Below are positions 38,736-47,992 of a stretch of 64,000 nucleotides of DNA, piece after piece (the first letter of the stretch is position 1; each line of letters starts with the position of its first letter). The translations under genes and the position numbers were made by a program. Source of the DNA: Paucibacter sediminis (GTDB lineage: Bacteria > Pseudomonadota > Gammaproteobacteria > Burkholderiales > Burkholderiaceae_C); the NCBI RefSeq assembly GCF_030254645.1, contig NZ_CP116346.1:1344001-1408000 (forward strand). Direction: 5' to 3'. The notes beneath the pieces are model-generated. The model worked only from the letters and a program-made list of their open reading frames with translations. It had not been told where the DNA came from and did not search any database.

Positions 38736-40766
38736 TCAGTGTGCGGCGCGCTCCGCCCGCCGTGCCGCGAAGTCCTCAAACCAGGCCAGGCAGCTTGCGT
38801 TGGCCATCGCATCGCGCTTGAACACCGTGTCGGCCGCCGCGCCCAGCAGCAGCTTCTTCACCGGCAGCTCCATCTTCTTGCCGGAGAGCGTGCGCGGGAT
38901 CGCGCTGACCTGGAAGACCTCGTTGGGCACATGGCGGGCCGAGAGCGCCTCGCGTATCGCCTGGCGCAGGCGCTGCTGCAGCGCGGCGTCCAGCGCCAGG
39001 CCTTCGCGCAGCACCACGAACAAGGGCATATAGCTTTCGCGCCCCAGGTACTCCAGGTCCACCACCAGGCTGTCCAGCACCTCGGGCAGTGCCTCCACCG
39101 CGCGGTAGAGCTCGGCCGTGCCCATGCGGATGCCGTGGCGGTTGATGGTGGCATCGCTGCGGCCGTAGATGATGGCGCCGCCCTCGGGGGTGATGCGCAG
39201 CCAGTCGCCATGGCGCCAGATGCCCTCGCCATTCGGGCCGCGGTACATGTCGAAATAGCTCTCCCGGTAGCGCCGGTCGCCGGGGTCGTTCCAGAACCTC
39301 AAGGGCATGGAGGGCATGGGCCGCGTGCAGACCAGCTCGCCCACTTCGTCCAGCAAGACCTGACCCCGGCCTTGGGCATCGGGCTCGCCGTAGGCCTGCA
39401 CCGCCGCGCCCAGGCAGCGGCATTGCATCTGGCCGCGCCGCACCGGCGCGCCCGGCAGGCCGCCCAGGAAGGCGCCGGCGAAATCGGTGCCGCCGGCGAT
39501 GCAGCTGATCCAGATCGGCGCGCCGTCCACCGCCGGCAGCTGCTGCCAGATCCAGTCATAGCATTCGTCCGCCAGCGGGCTGCCGGTGGAACCGACGCCG
39601 CGCAGCGCGCTCAGATCGCCCTGCTGCTGCGGCCGCACGCCCGCCTTCAGGCAGCTGGCGTAGAAGGCCGCGCCGGCGCCGACGAAGCTAGCGCGCGTGA
39701 GCGCGGCAAAGCGCCAGAGCGTGCCCCAGTCGGGCGCCTCGCGCGGGCCGCCGGGGCTGCCGTCGAACAGGCAGATGCTGGCGCCCGCCAGCAGGGCGTT
39801 GACCTGGCAGTTCCACATGATCCAGCCGGTCGAGCTGTACCAGTGGAAGCGGTCCTCGGGCCGCAGGTCGCCATGCAGCACCTGCAGCTTCAGTGCCTCC
39901 AGCACGATGCCGCCGTGGCCGTGCACGATGGGCTTGGGCAGGCCGGTGGTGCCGCTGGAATAGACGATCCAGAGCGGATGCTCGAAGGGCAGGGGCAGCG
40001 GGTCCAGGTGCTCATCGCCGCCGGCCAGGGCATCGAAGCGGTAGGCCGGGCGCAGCGGTGCGGCCAGGCGCTGCTCGTCCACGCCGGCATCCAGCCAGGG
40101 CAGCAGCAGCACATGCTCGACGCTGGGCAGCTGGCCCAGCACCGCGGCGAGCGTGTCCATGCGGTCCACCGCCTGGCCGGCATAGGTATAGCCGTCCACC
40201 GCGATCAGCACCTTGGGTTCGATCTGGCGGAAGCGGTCCAGCACCGCCACCGGCCCCATGTCGGGCGAGCACACCGACCAGATCGCGCCCAGGCTGGCGC
40301 AGGCCAGGAAGGCCACCACCGTGTGCGGGATATTAGGCAGATAGGCCACCACCCGGTCGCCGCGCTGCACGCCCAGGCGCTGCAGCGAGGCCGCCAGCGC
40401 ACCCACCTGGGCGCGCAGTTCGGGCCAGCTCAGCTCGGCGCGCTCGCCGCGCGCCAGCATCGCCTCGGTGGCCCACAGGATCGCCGGGCGGCCCGCCGCG
40501 GCGGCGGCATCGGCATGGCGCAGCACCTGGGCCGCGTGGTTGAGGGTGGCACCGGCGAACCAGCGCGCGCCGGGCATGCGGTCCTCGCTGAGCGCATCGC
40601 CGAAGGGCGTGTCCGAGTGCAGCTCGAAGAAGTCCCACAGGCTCAGCCAGAAGGCGTCGAGCTCGCTGATCGACCAGCGCCACAGCGCCTCGTAGTCCGT
40701 GAAACTCAGGCCCTGGGTGCGGGCCAGGAAGTCGCGGTAGCGATCGAGTTCATGCGGGGCTGCCAT
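38736..40766 (-). CDS. Acetoacetyl-CoA synthetase
   Basis: 676 aa, usual for AACS. It activates acetoacetate with ATP and CoA (EC 6.2.1.16), in ketone-body or polyhydroxybutyrate salvage. AMP-binding motifs: YSSGTTGLPKPIVHGHGG, WYSSTGWIMWNCQVNALLAG, YGRSDATINRHGIRMGTAEL, and near the end RTLSGKKMELPVKKLLLG, whose Lys is the acyl-adenylate lysine. The start is ATG 40766; no good ribosome site is seen and a longer GTG start at 40835 is unlikely. It begins 32 bp after the last binding-protein gene on the same strand, so it may be read from that operon. Cytoplasmic enzyme, firm family call. Confidence 0.93.
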   Translation of the reverse strand: MAAPHELDRYRDFLARTQGLSFTDYEALWRWSISELDAFWLSLWDFFELHSDTPFGDALSEDRMPGARWFAGATLNHAAQVLRHADAAAAAGRPAILWATEAMLARGERAELSWPELRAQVGALAASLQRLGVQRGDRVVAYLPNIPHTVVAFLACASLGAIWSVCSPDMGPVAVLDRFRQIEPKVLIAVDGYTYAGQAVDRMDTLAAVLGQLPSVEHVLLLPWLDAGVDEQRLAAPLRPAYRFDALAGGDEHLDPLPLPFEHPLWIVYSSGTTGLPKPIVHGHGGIVLEALKLQVLHGDLRPEDRFHWYSSTGWIMWNCQVNALLAGASICLFDGSPGGPREAPDWGTLWRFAALTRASFVGAGAAFYASCLKAGVRPQQQGDLSALRGVGSTGSPLADECYDWIWQQLPAVDGAPIWISCIAGGTDFAGAFLGGLPGAPVRRGQMQCRCLGAAVQAYGEPDAQGRGQVLLDEVGELVCTRPMPSMPLRFWNDPGDRRYRESYFDMYRGPNGEGIWRHGDWLRITPEGGAIIYGRSDATINRHGIRMGTAELYRAVEALPEVLDSLVVDLEYLGRESYMPLFVVLREGLALDAALQQRLRQAIREALSARHVPNEVFQVSAIPRTLSGKKMELPVKKLLLGAAADTVFKRDAMANASCLAWFEDFAARRAERAAH

Positions 40767-40798
40767 GCCGCATGATGGCGGCGCGGCCCGCCCCGCGG

Positions 40799-42586
40799 CT
40801 ATCGCGCAGGCGACACCAGGTCCACGTAGCGCCACCAGTCACGCCCCAGCGGATGGCGCATGAAGCCCTGCACGCCCGGCTGGCAGAGGTCCACGCGCAG
40901 GCCATGGCTGTGCACCTGGTAGGGCATGTAGGCCAGCAGCAGGCGGTTCGCCTCGCGCATCAGCGCCAGGCGCTCGGGCCCGTCGGGCATGACATGCTGG
41001 CGCTCGTAGAGGCGGTCGAAGGCCGGCAGCTTGAAGCGCGCATCGTTGGACTGGCCGGCATTGGGCCCGTAGCCCATGCCCAGGAAGAAGTCGCCATCGG
41101 GCGCGCCGATGCTCCAGCTATAGCCCCAGATCTGCAGCTGGCCGGCCAGCGATTTCTTGATCAGCTCGCCGAACGGCGCCTGTTCGAACTCGATGCGCAG
41201 GCCCACCGCGTCCATGCGTTTTTTCCACAGCTCGTTGAGCTGGCGCTGGCGCGCGTCGGGGCTGCCGGCGCGCCTGAGCGTGAGCCGGCTGCCATCGGGA
41301 TGGGTGCGGTAGCCCTCGGCATCGCGCCGCTCGTAGCCGTAGAGGTCGAGCAGGGCCTGCGCGCGCGCCGGGTCGCTGCGGCTGGCCTCGCTGCTGAGGC
41401 CGGGCTCGTAGCCATACACCGCCGGCGGCAGCATCGATTGCGCCAGCACGCCCTGGCCCTTGAAGACCAGGCGCAGCTCGGCCTCGTTGTCGTAGGCCAG
41501 CACGATGGCGCGGCGCAGCGCCACGCGCGCCGGCTGCAGGCCGCCGATCTGCGCATCGTCGAGATTGAAGTAGCTGAACTTGACGTCGCTGCCCGAGCTG
41601 GCAAAGGCCTGCACGCCGCGCTTTTGCAGGGCCGGCGCCAGGCGGCCGCGCGGCATCGCATGCGGCGCCATCTCGGTGGGCAGCTCCAGCAGATCCAGCT
41701 CGCCGCCGGCAAAGGCCAGCCAGCGCGGCTGGCTCTCGGTGATGATGGCGATCTGCACCTCGTCCAAGAGCGGCAGGCGCTTGCCCGCCAGCTGGCGCGC
41801 GATCGCCTCGGCCTGGGCATCGCCGGGCGCGGGCTCGGCCTCGAACAGCTGCTCGCGAAAGCCGGGGTTGCGCTCCAGCACGATTTGCGAGCCGCGCCGC
41901 CAGGACTTGAGCCGGAACGGCCCGGTGCCCACCGGGTGCGCCATCACCTCGCCGCCGTTGGCCTGCACCACCTCGCGGGCCAGCGCCGCGGCATAGTTGT
42001 TGGAGGCCAGCACATGCACGAAGCGCGGGTCGGGCGCGGCCAGGCGGATCTCGAAGCGGTAGCGGTCCAGCACGCGCAGCCCGGCCACCGGCCGCTCGTA
42101 GTCGAAGGGCTTCTTGCTGCGCAGGGCCTCGGCGCGCAGCTCCGACAGGCCCAGCAGCTTGGCGGTCTCGTAGACGTAGAGATGCTCGGAGTTGATGCGC
42201 GGGTCGTAGTAGCGCTTGATCGAGTAGACGTAGTCGGCCGCCACCAGTTCGCGCGGTTTGCCGCCGAAGGCCGGGTCGTCGGCAAAGAAGATGCCGGGGC
42301 GCAGCGTGACGACGAAGCGCTTGAAGTCCTCCGAGACCTCGGGCAGGGCCGCGGCGGTGAGCGGCGTTAACTTGGCCGGGCGCGCCAGGTAGTCGTAGGC
42401 CAGCGGCGCCTCGAAGATATGGGCGTTGACCTGCACCGAGGTCTGGTCGGAGACCTGGGCCGGATCGAAGCCGACCTCGGCCGACGGCAAGGCGGTGCGC
42501 AGGATTTTTCTATGGCCGCGCTCGCCCTCGGCCCGGCAGGCGAGCGGCGCCAGCATGGCGCCCTGCAGCAGGCGGCGGCGTTTCAC
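40799..42586 (-). CDS. Family-5 solute-binding protein, copy A (most diverged)
   Basis: 595 aa, last of six tandem paralogues. GTG 42586 overlaps the stop of copy B (GTGA). The N-terminus MKRRRLLQGAMLAPLAC is an export signal, possibly lipidated or Tat-like. SBP_bac_5 blocks: VGFDPAQVSDQTSVQVNAHI, RELVAADYVYSIKRYYDP, HPVGTGPFRLKSWRRGSQIV, QPRWLAFAGGELDLLELP, and the C-terminal block HPLGRDWWRYVDL. It lacks the Asp-rich DxDGDG loop of the other five copies, reading ERRDAEGYRTHPDG instead. This and the diverged signal suggest a different ligand or a relaxed function. Confidence 0.92.
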   Translation of the reverse strand: MKRRRLLQGAMLAPLACRAEGERGHRKILRTALPSAEVGFDPAQVSDQTSVQVNAHIFEAPLAYDYLARPAKLTPLTAAALPEVSEDFKRFVVTLRPGIFFADDPAFGGKPRELVAADYVYSIKRYYDPRINSEHLYVYETAKLLGLSELRAEALRSKKPFDYERPVAGLRVLDRYRFEIRLAAPDPRFVHVLASNNYAAALAREVVQANGGEVMAHPVGTGPFRLKSWRRGSQIVLERNPGFREQLFEAEPAPGDAQAEAIARQLAGKRLPLLDEVQIAIITESQPRWLAFAGGELDLLELPTEMAPHAMPRGRLAPALQKRGVQAFASSGSDVKFSYFNLDDAQIGGLQPARVALRRAIVLAYDNEAELRLVFKGQGVLAQSMLPPAVYGYEPGLSSEASRSDPARAQALLDLYGYERRDAEGYRTHPDGSRLTLRRAGSPDARQRQLNELWKKRMDAVGLRIEFEQAPFGELIKKSLAGQLQIWGYSWSIGAPDGDFFLGMGYGPNAGQSNDARFKLPAFDRLYERQHVMPDGPERLALMREANRLLLAYMPYQVHSHGLRVDLCQPGVQGFMRHPLGRDWWRYVDLVSPAR

Positions 42587-44397
42587 GGCGCGGGCCGCCC
42601 GGCCGGATTGATGTCCACATAGGACCAGAAGCTGGTGCCGAAGGCGGGCCGCCGGAAGCCCAGCACCCAGGGCTGGGTGAGGTCGTTGACGATGCGGTGC
42701 ACGCGGTACTTCTGCGGCATATAGGCCAGCGTCAGGCGCTGCAGCTCGTGCAGCTGGGCGAGGCGCTCGGGGCCGTCGGGCAGGCGCCGCATCGCGTCGT
42801 AGGCGGCGTCGTACTGCGCGTTGCGGAAGCGGCCGAGGTTCTGCCCACCCGCCGCTGGTCCATAAAGCAGCTCGAAGCCGAGCTGCGAGTCCGGCGTGGC
42901 GGCCGCATAGCCCAGCTGCCAGACCATCAGCTGGCCGGCCCGGGAGGCCTTCAGCTGCTCGGGCCATTGCGCCGATTTCACCTTGATGCGGATGCCGATG
43001 CGCGCCAGGTCCTTCTGCCACAGCTCCTCGAAGGGGCGCGAGCGGCTGTCGGGCGAGGAGGCATATTCGATCAGCAGCGGCGTGCCGTCGGGCTGCTCGC
43101 GCCAGCCGTCGCCGTCGCGGTCCAGATAACCATAGATGTCCAGCAGGGCCATCGCGCGCGCCGGGTCGAAATCGCTGTTCTCGCTCTTGAAGTCGGCGTC
43201 GTAGCCCCAGGTCAGCGGCGCCACCACCGATTGCGCCAGCACCGCCTGGCCGCGCCGCACCTGGCGGATCTCGCGCCCCACGTCGGTGGCCAGGCCGATG
43301 GCGCGGCGCAGCGCCACCTTGGCGGGCGTGTAGCCGCCCACCACCGGGTCTTCCATATTGAAGTAGAACAGCGTGCGGTCGGGGCTGGCCATGCTGTGCG
43401 CCCGGATGCCCTGCTTGGCCAGATGGGGCGCGATGCGGCCGTGCGGGATGGCGATGTCGGCATACTCCTCCGGCAGCAGGAACAGCAGGTCGAACTCGCG
43501 GCGCAGGAAGCTCAGCCAGCGCGGCTGGCCTTCCTCGATGATGGCCACCTCCACCGCGTCCAGCATCGGCAGGCGCCGGCCCTTGAAGCGCGCCAGCTGG
43601 GCCTGGCCCTCGGCATCGTCGGCATTCGGCTCGGCGTCGTAATAGAGCTCGCGGAAGTTGGGGTTGCGCTCGAACACCATGCGCGAGCTGCGCCGCCACT
43701 GCTTCAGCACGAAGGGCCCGGTGCCCACCGGGTGCTCCATGCTCTTGCCCGGGTAGGCCTCCATCACCTCGCGCGCCACCGCCACCATCACGTCGCCGAT
43801 CGCCAGCGTGTAGAGCAGGCGCGGGCGCGCCTCGGCGAGGCGCAGCTGCAGGGTGTAGCGGTCCAGCGCGCGCAGGCCCTCCACCGGGAGGTCGTAGTCG
43901 AAGGGCTTCTTGCTCTTGAGCGCGCGCTGGCGCAGCTCATCCAGGCCCAGGATGCCCTCGTCCTTCAGGGTGGAGTAGAGCGGGCTCTTGGTGGCGGGGT
44001 CGAAGAAGCGCTTGAAGCTGTAGACGAAGTCCTCGGCCACCAGCTCGCGCTTCTTGCCGCCAAAGGCCGGGTCGTCGGCAAAGTAGATGCCCTTCTGCAA
44101 GCGCACCGTCCAGGTACGGTAGTCGGCCGAGACCTCGGGCATGCCATCGGCCACGTTCGGCTTGATCTTGTAGGGCCGCGCCAGGTGATCGTACTTGTAG
44201 AGCCCGTCGAAGATATGGGCGGTGAGGTAGCGCGAATAGAGGTCCGAGAGCTGGGCCGGATCGAAGCCGGTCTCGCCCACCAGGAAGGCATAACGCAGCA
44301 CCTTGCGGGGCGCGGCCGGCTCGCTCTGGGCCAGCACCCCCAGCGTTGCCAGACTCAGCAGCAGGGCGGCCAGGGCGCGGGGGAACGAGGCGGCCAT
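42583..44397 (-). CDS. Family-5 solute-binding protein, copy B
   Basis: 604 aa, signal peptide RALAALLLSLATLGVLAQ. Typical blocks: LRYAFLVGETGFDPAQLSDL, GKKRELVAEDFVYSFKRFFD, HPVGTGPFVLKQWRRSSRMV, QPRWLSFLRREFDLLFLLPE, YFNMEDPVVGGYTPAKVALR, and DRDGDGWREQPDG. Such proteins deliver oligopeptides or other large polar solutes to the inner-membrane permease. ATG 44397 lies 5 bp after the stop of copy C, the only non-overlapping junction in the array. Late part GTSFWSYVDINP is shared with the other copies. Confidence 0.93.
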   Translation of the reverse strand: MAASFPRALAALLLSLATLGVLAQSEPAAPRKVLRYAFLVGETGFDPAQLSDLYSRYLTAHIFDGLYKYDHLARPYKIKPNVADGMPEVSADYRTWTVRLQKGIYFADDPAFGGKKRELVAEDFVYSFKRFFDPATKSPLYSTLKDEGILGLDELRQRALKSKKPFDYDLPVEGLRALDRYTLQLRLAEARPRLLYTLAIGDVMVAVAREVMEAYPGKSMEHPVGTGPFVLKQWRRSSRMVFERNPNFRELYYDAEPNADDAEGQAQLARFKGRRLPMLDAVEVAIIEEGQPRWLSFLRREFDLLFLLPEEYADIAIPHGRIAPHLAKQGIRAHSMASPDRTLFYFNMEDPVVGGYTPAKVALRRAIGLATDVGREIRQVRRGQAVLAQSVVAPLTWGYDADFKSENSDFDPARAMALLDIYGYLDRDGDGWREQPDGTPLLIEYASSPDSRSRPFEELWQKDLARIGIRIKVKSAQWPEQLKASRAGQLMVWQLGYAAATPDSQLGFELLYGPAAGGQNLGRFRNAQYDAAYDAMRRLPDGPERLAQLHELQRLTLAYMPQKYRVHRIVNDLTQPWVLGFRRPAFGTSFWSYVDINPAGRPAP

Positions 44398-44402
44398 GCT
44401 GC

Positions 44403-46202
44403 TCAATGCCTGGCGGCCGGTTCGATATCGATGAACTGCCAGAACTCGTTGCGGAACAGCGGCCGGCGGTAGCCGATCAGCCAGGGCTGGCTGATGTCGT
44501 TGACGATGCGATGCACATGGGTCTTCATCGGCATCCAGGCCGCCTGCAGGCGCTTGGCCTGCAGGAACAGCGCCTCGCGCTCGGGGCCGTCGGGCATCAC
44601 CTGCATGCGCTCGTAGAGGGCGTCGAACTCGGCATTCTTGAAGCGCGACAGATTCTGGTTGCCGGACTGCGGGCCATACATGCGCTGCAGGGCGCCGATG
44701 CCGTCGGGGCCGGTGGCCGTGGTGCCGAGGAACCACAGCATCAGCTTGCCGGCGCGCGCCTGCTTGAGCTGCTCGGGCCATTTGCCGTGGAAGAACCTGG
44801 CCTTGATCTGCACGGCATTGAGATTGCGCTGCCACAGCTCGTCGTACTGGCGCGAGAGCGCGTCGGGCTGGCTGGCCACCTCGATCACCAGCGGCGCTCC
44901 ATCGGGCATGTCGCGCCAGCCGTCGCCGTCCTTGTCGACGAAGCCGTAGAGATCCAGCAGCGCGCGCGCGCGCGCCGGGTCGAAGTCGCCGATCTCGCTC
45001 TTGTACTGCGGGTCGTAGCCGCTGGTGTGCGGCAGCACCATGGACTGGGCCACCACCGCCTGGCCACGCCGCACCTGGCGGATCTCGCGCTCGATGTCCA
45101 GGCTCAGCGACAGCGCGCGCCGCAGCGCCACCTTGTCGGGGCCGTAGCCGCCGACGGTGGCGTCCTCCATATTGAAGAAGGTGAAGGAGCTGTCGGCGTT
45201 CAGCATGCGGTGCAGGTGCATGCCCTGCTTGGCCAGATTGGGCGCCAGCTTGTTCTGCGGCAGCGCGATGTTGACGAACTCGGGCGGCACGCGGTCCACC
45301 AGGTCGTGCTCGGCGTTCAGGAAGGACAGCCAGCGCGGTTGGCTCTCCTCGATGATGGAGACCTCGACCCGGTCGATCATCGGCAGGCGCCGGCCCTTCA
45401 GCCGCGCCAGGATGGCCTGGCCCTCGGCATCGTCGGCCGCCGGCTCGGCCTCGTACTGCATATTGCGGTAGTTCGGGTTGCGCTCCAGCACGATCAGCGA
45501 GCTGCGCCGCCACTGCTTCAGCACGAAGGGCCCGGTGCCCACCGGATGGCCCATGATCTCGTCGCCATAGGCCTCGACCACCTCGCGCGCCACCGCGCCG
45601 AACAGGTCGTTCTGGGCCAGCGTCTCCAGCAGGCGCGGGCGCGGCTGCTGCAGCCTGAACTGCAGCGTGTAGCGATCGAGCGCGCGCAGGCCCTCGATCT
45701 CGCGGTCATAGTCGAAACGCTTCTTGCTCGCGAGCGCCTGCTTGCGCAGCGCAGCGAGGCCGAGCAGGCCGATCTCGTCCACGCTGTTCCAGATCGGGCT
45801 CTTCACCGCGGGATCGGCAAAGCGCTTGAAGCTGTAGACAAAGTCCTCGGCCACCAGCTCGCGCGGCTTGCCCTTGAAGGCCGGATCGTCGGTGAAGAAG
45901 ATGCCCGGGCGCAGCCGCACCGTGTAGGTCTTGAAGTCCGCCGCGGCCTCGGGCATGCCGGCGGCCAGCAGCGGCCTGATCTTCACCGGCATGGCCAGCG
46001 GGTCGTAGGCGTACAGGCCCTCGAAGATATGCGGGGTGACGGTGCGCGAATAGATGTCGCTGATCTGCGCCGGGTCGAAGCCGGTCTCGGCGATCGGGAA
46101 GGCGTAACGGAACACCTTGGCGGGCGCCGCGCCGGGCGTGTCGGCGCCATGCGCCAGGCCCAGCAAGGCACTCAGGCTCAGGGCCAGCATCCATGGTTTC
46201 AT
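44403..46202 (-). CDS. Family-5 solute-binding protein, copy C
   Basis: 599 aa, signal peptide MKPWMLALSLSALLGLAHGA. Blocks: FRYAFPIAETGFDPAQISDI, KPRELVAEDFVYSFKRFADP, HPVGTGPFVLKQWRRSSLIV, QPRWLSFLNAEHDLVDRVPP, FFNMEDATVGGYGPDKVALR, DKDGDGWRDMPDG and ending FRNEFWQFIDIEPAARH. It differs from copy B mainly in the second lobe segment LMLWFLGTTATGPDGIGALQ, where ligand contacts are expected. The start overlaps the copy D stop by 4 bp. Confidence 0.93.
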   Translation of the reverse strand: MKPWMLALSLSALLGLAHGADTPGAAPAKVFRYAFPIAETGFDPAQISDIYSRTVTPHIFEGLYAYDPLAMPVKIRPLLAAGMPEAAADFKTYTVRLRPGIFFTDDPAFKGKPRELVAEDFVYSFKRFADPAVKSPIWNSVDEIGLLGLAALRKQALASKKRFDYDREIEGLRALDRYTLQFRLQQPRPRLLETLAQNDLFGAVAREVVEAYGDEIMGHPVGTGPFVLKQWRRSSLIVLERNPNYRNMQYEAEPAADDAEGQAILARLKGRRLPMIDRVEVSIIEESQPRWLSFLNAEHDLVDRVPPEFVNIALPQNKLAPNLAKQGMHLHRMLNADSSFTFFNMEDATVGGYGPDKVALRRALSLSLDIEREIRQVRRGQAVVAQSMVLPHTSGYDPQYKSEIGDFDPARARALLDLYGFVDKDGDGWRDMPDGAPLVIEVASQPDALSRQYDELWQRNLNAVQIKARFFHGKWPEQLKQARAGKLMLWFLGTTATGPDGIGALQRMYGPQSGNQNLSRFKNAEFDALYERMQVMPDGPEREALFLQAKRLQAAWMPMKTHVHRIVNDISQPWLIGYRRPLFRNEFWQFIDIEPAARH

Positions 46203-47992
46203 TGGGTGGGCTTCTTCTTGCTGTCGTCGATATCCACGTACTGCCACCAGTCCTGCCAGAACAGCGCGCGCCGGTAGCCGATCAGCCAGGGGTAGGCGAG
46301 GTCGGTGTAGATGCGGTGCACATGGGCCTTGTAGGGCAGGTAGGCGAGCGAGATGCGCTGGGCCTCGCGCAGCAGCGCGGCGCGCTCGGGGCCGTCGGGC
46401 ATGCCCTTCATGCGCTCGTAGTTCTCGTTGAAATGCCGGTCGTTGAAGCGCGAGAGGTTCTGCCCGCCGGTGGCCGGGCCGTAGAGGCGCTGCATGGCCT
46501 CCTGACCGTCGGGGCTGGCGGCCGAGGAGCCCACGCCCCAGGTCATGAACTTGCCGCTGCGCGCGCTCTTGAGGTTCTCGGGCCACTTGGCCACCTTGAG
46601 CTGCAGGCGCACGCCGATGGCCGTCAGGTTCTTCTGCCACAGCTCGTCGAGCTGGCGGTAGGTGGCGTCGGGCTGGGTGTTGCGCACGATCACCAGCGGG
46701 CGGCCATCGGGCAGGTCGCGCCAGCCGTCGCCGTCCTTGTCCACATAACCATAGAGGTCCAGCAGGGCCATCGCGCGCGCCGGGTCGTGGCGGCTCAGCT
46801 CGGAGCTGAAGTCGGCCTCGTAGCCCAGCGTGTGCGGCACCAGCTGCGACTGCGCCGGGATCGCCTGGCCGCGCCGCGCCAGCGTGATCTCGCGCTCGAT
46901 GTCGGTGGCCAGGCTGAGCGCGCGGCGCAGGGCCACCTTGTCGGCCGCCATGCCGCCCACCACCGGGTCGTCCATATTGAACACCGTCAGCGTGGCATCG
47001 GGGGCGATGGTGCGGTAGCCCTGCACGCCGCGCTTGAGCAGGTTAGGCGCCACCTTGCCCTTGGGCATGGCCTGGCTGACGAACTCGGCCGGCACGCGCT
47101 CGAGAAAATCGGCCTCGCCGTTCAGGAAGCTGAGCCAGCGCGGCTGCGCCTCCTCGACGATGGCGATCTGCACCTCGTCGAGCATCGGGATGCGGCGCCC
47201 CTTGAAGCGTGCCAGCAAGGCCTGACCCTCGGCATCGTCGGCCGCCGGCTCGGCATCGTAGAAGCGCTCGCGGTAGCCGGGGTTCTTCTCCAGCACGATC
47301 TGCGAGCTGCGCCGCCAGCTCTTGAGCCGGAACGGGCCCGTGCCCACCGGGTGCGCGGCGATCTTGTCGCCATAGGCCTGCACCACCTCGCGCGCCATCG
47401 CGCCGTAGATGCTGCTGTCGGTCATGATGGCGTCGACCAGGCGCGGGCGCGCCTGCTCGGTCCTGAACTGCAGGGTGTAGCGGTCCAGCGCGCGCAGGCC
47501 CTCGACCTCGGCCTCGTAGTTGAAGGGCTGCTTGGACTTGAGCGCCTGCTGGCGCAGCGCCTTCAGCCCCAGCAGGCCAGCCTCCTCGTAGGAGCTCCAG
47601 CCCGGGCTGTTGAGCGCGGGGTCGGCCACGCGCTTGGCGGTGTAGACGAAGTCCTGGGCCACCAGCTCACGGCGCTGGCCCTTGAAGGCCGGGTCGTCCG
47701 CGAAGTAGATGCCGGGCCGGACGCGCACCGTGAAGGTCTTGAAGTCGGCCGATATCTCCGGCGCCCCGGCCGCCACCAGGGGCAGCAGGCGCACCGGCCG
47801 CGCCAGATGGTCGTAGCGGTAGAGCGCCTCGAAGATGTTGGCGGTGACGGTGCGCGAATAGATGTCGGTGAGCTGCGAGGGATCGAAGCCGGTCTCGGCG
47901 CTCGAGAAGGCATAGCGCAGCAGCTTGGGTTCGGCGGCCTGCGCCGTGCCCAGTGCCGCCGCCAGCAGCAGGGTGGCCAGGCCGCGGATCAT
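46199..47992 (-). CDS. Family-5 solute-binding protein, copy D
   Basis: 597 aa, signal peptide MIRGLATLLLAAALGTAQAA. Blocks: LRYAFSSAETGFDPSQLTDI, QRRELVAQDFVYTAKRVADP, HPVGTGPFRLKSWRRSSQIV, QPRWLSFLNGEADFLERVPA, VFNMDDPVVGGMAADKVALR, DKDGDGWRDLPDG and WQDWWQYVDIDDSKKKP. It resembles copy E at the C-terminus (VDIDDSKK). Overlaps of 4 bp on both sides tie it into one translational chain. Confidence 0.93.
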   Translation of the reverse strand: MIRGLATLLLAAALGTAQAAEPKLLRYAFSSAETGFDPSQLTDIYSRTVTANIFEALYRYDHLARPVRLLPLVAAGAPEISADFKTFTVRVRPGIYFADDPAFKGQRRELVAQDFVYTAKRVADPALNSPGWSSYEEAGLLGLKALRQQALKSKQPFNYEAEVEGLRALDRYTLQFRTEQARPRLVDAIMTDSSIYGAMAREVVQAYGDKIAAHPVGTGPFRLKSWRRSSQIVLEKNPGYRERFYDAEPAADDAEGQALLARFKGRRIPMLDEVQIAIVEEAQPRWLSFLNGEADFLERVPAEFVSQAMPKGKVAPNLLKRGVQGYRTIAPDATLTVFNMDDPVVGGMAADKVALRRALSLATDIEREITLARRGQAIPAQSQLVPHTLGYEADFSSELSRHDPARAMALLDLYGYVDKDGDGWRDLPDGRPLVIVRNTQPDATYRQLDELWQKNLTAIGVRLQLKVAKWPENLKSARSGKFMTWGVGSSAASPDGQEAMQRLYGPATGGQNLSRFNDRHFNENYERMKGMPDGPERAALLREAQRISLAYLPYKAHVHRIYTDLAYPWLIGYRRALFWQDWWQYVDIDDSKKKPTQ

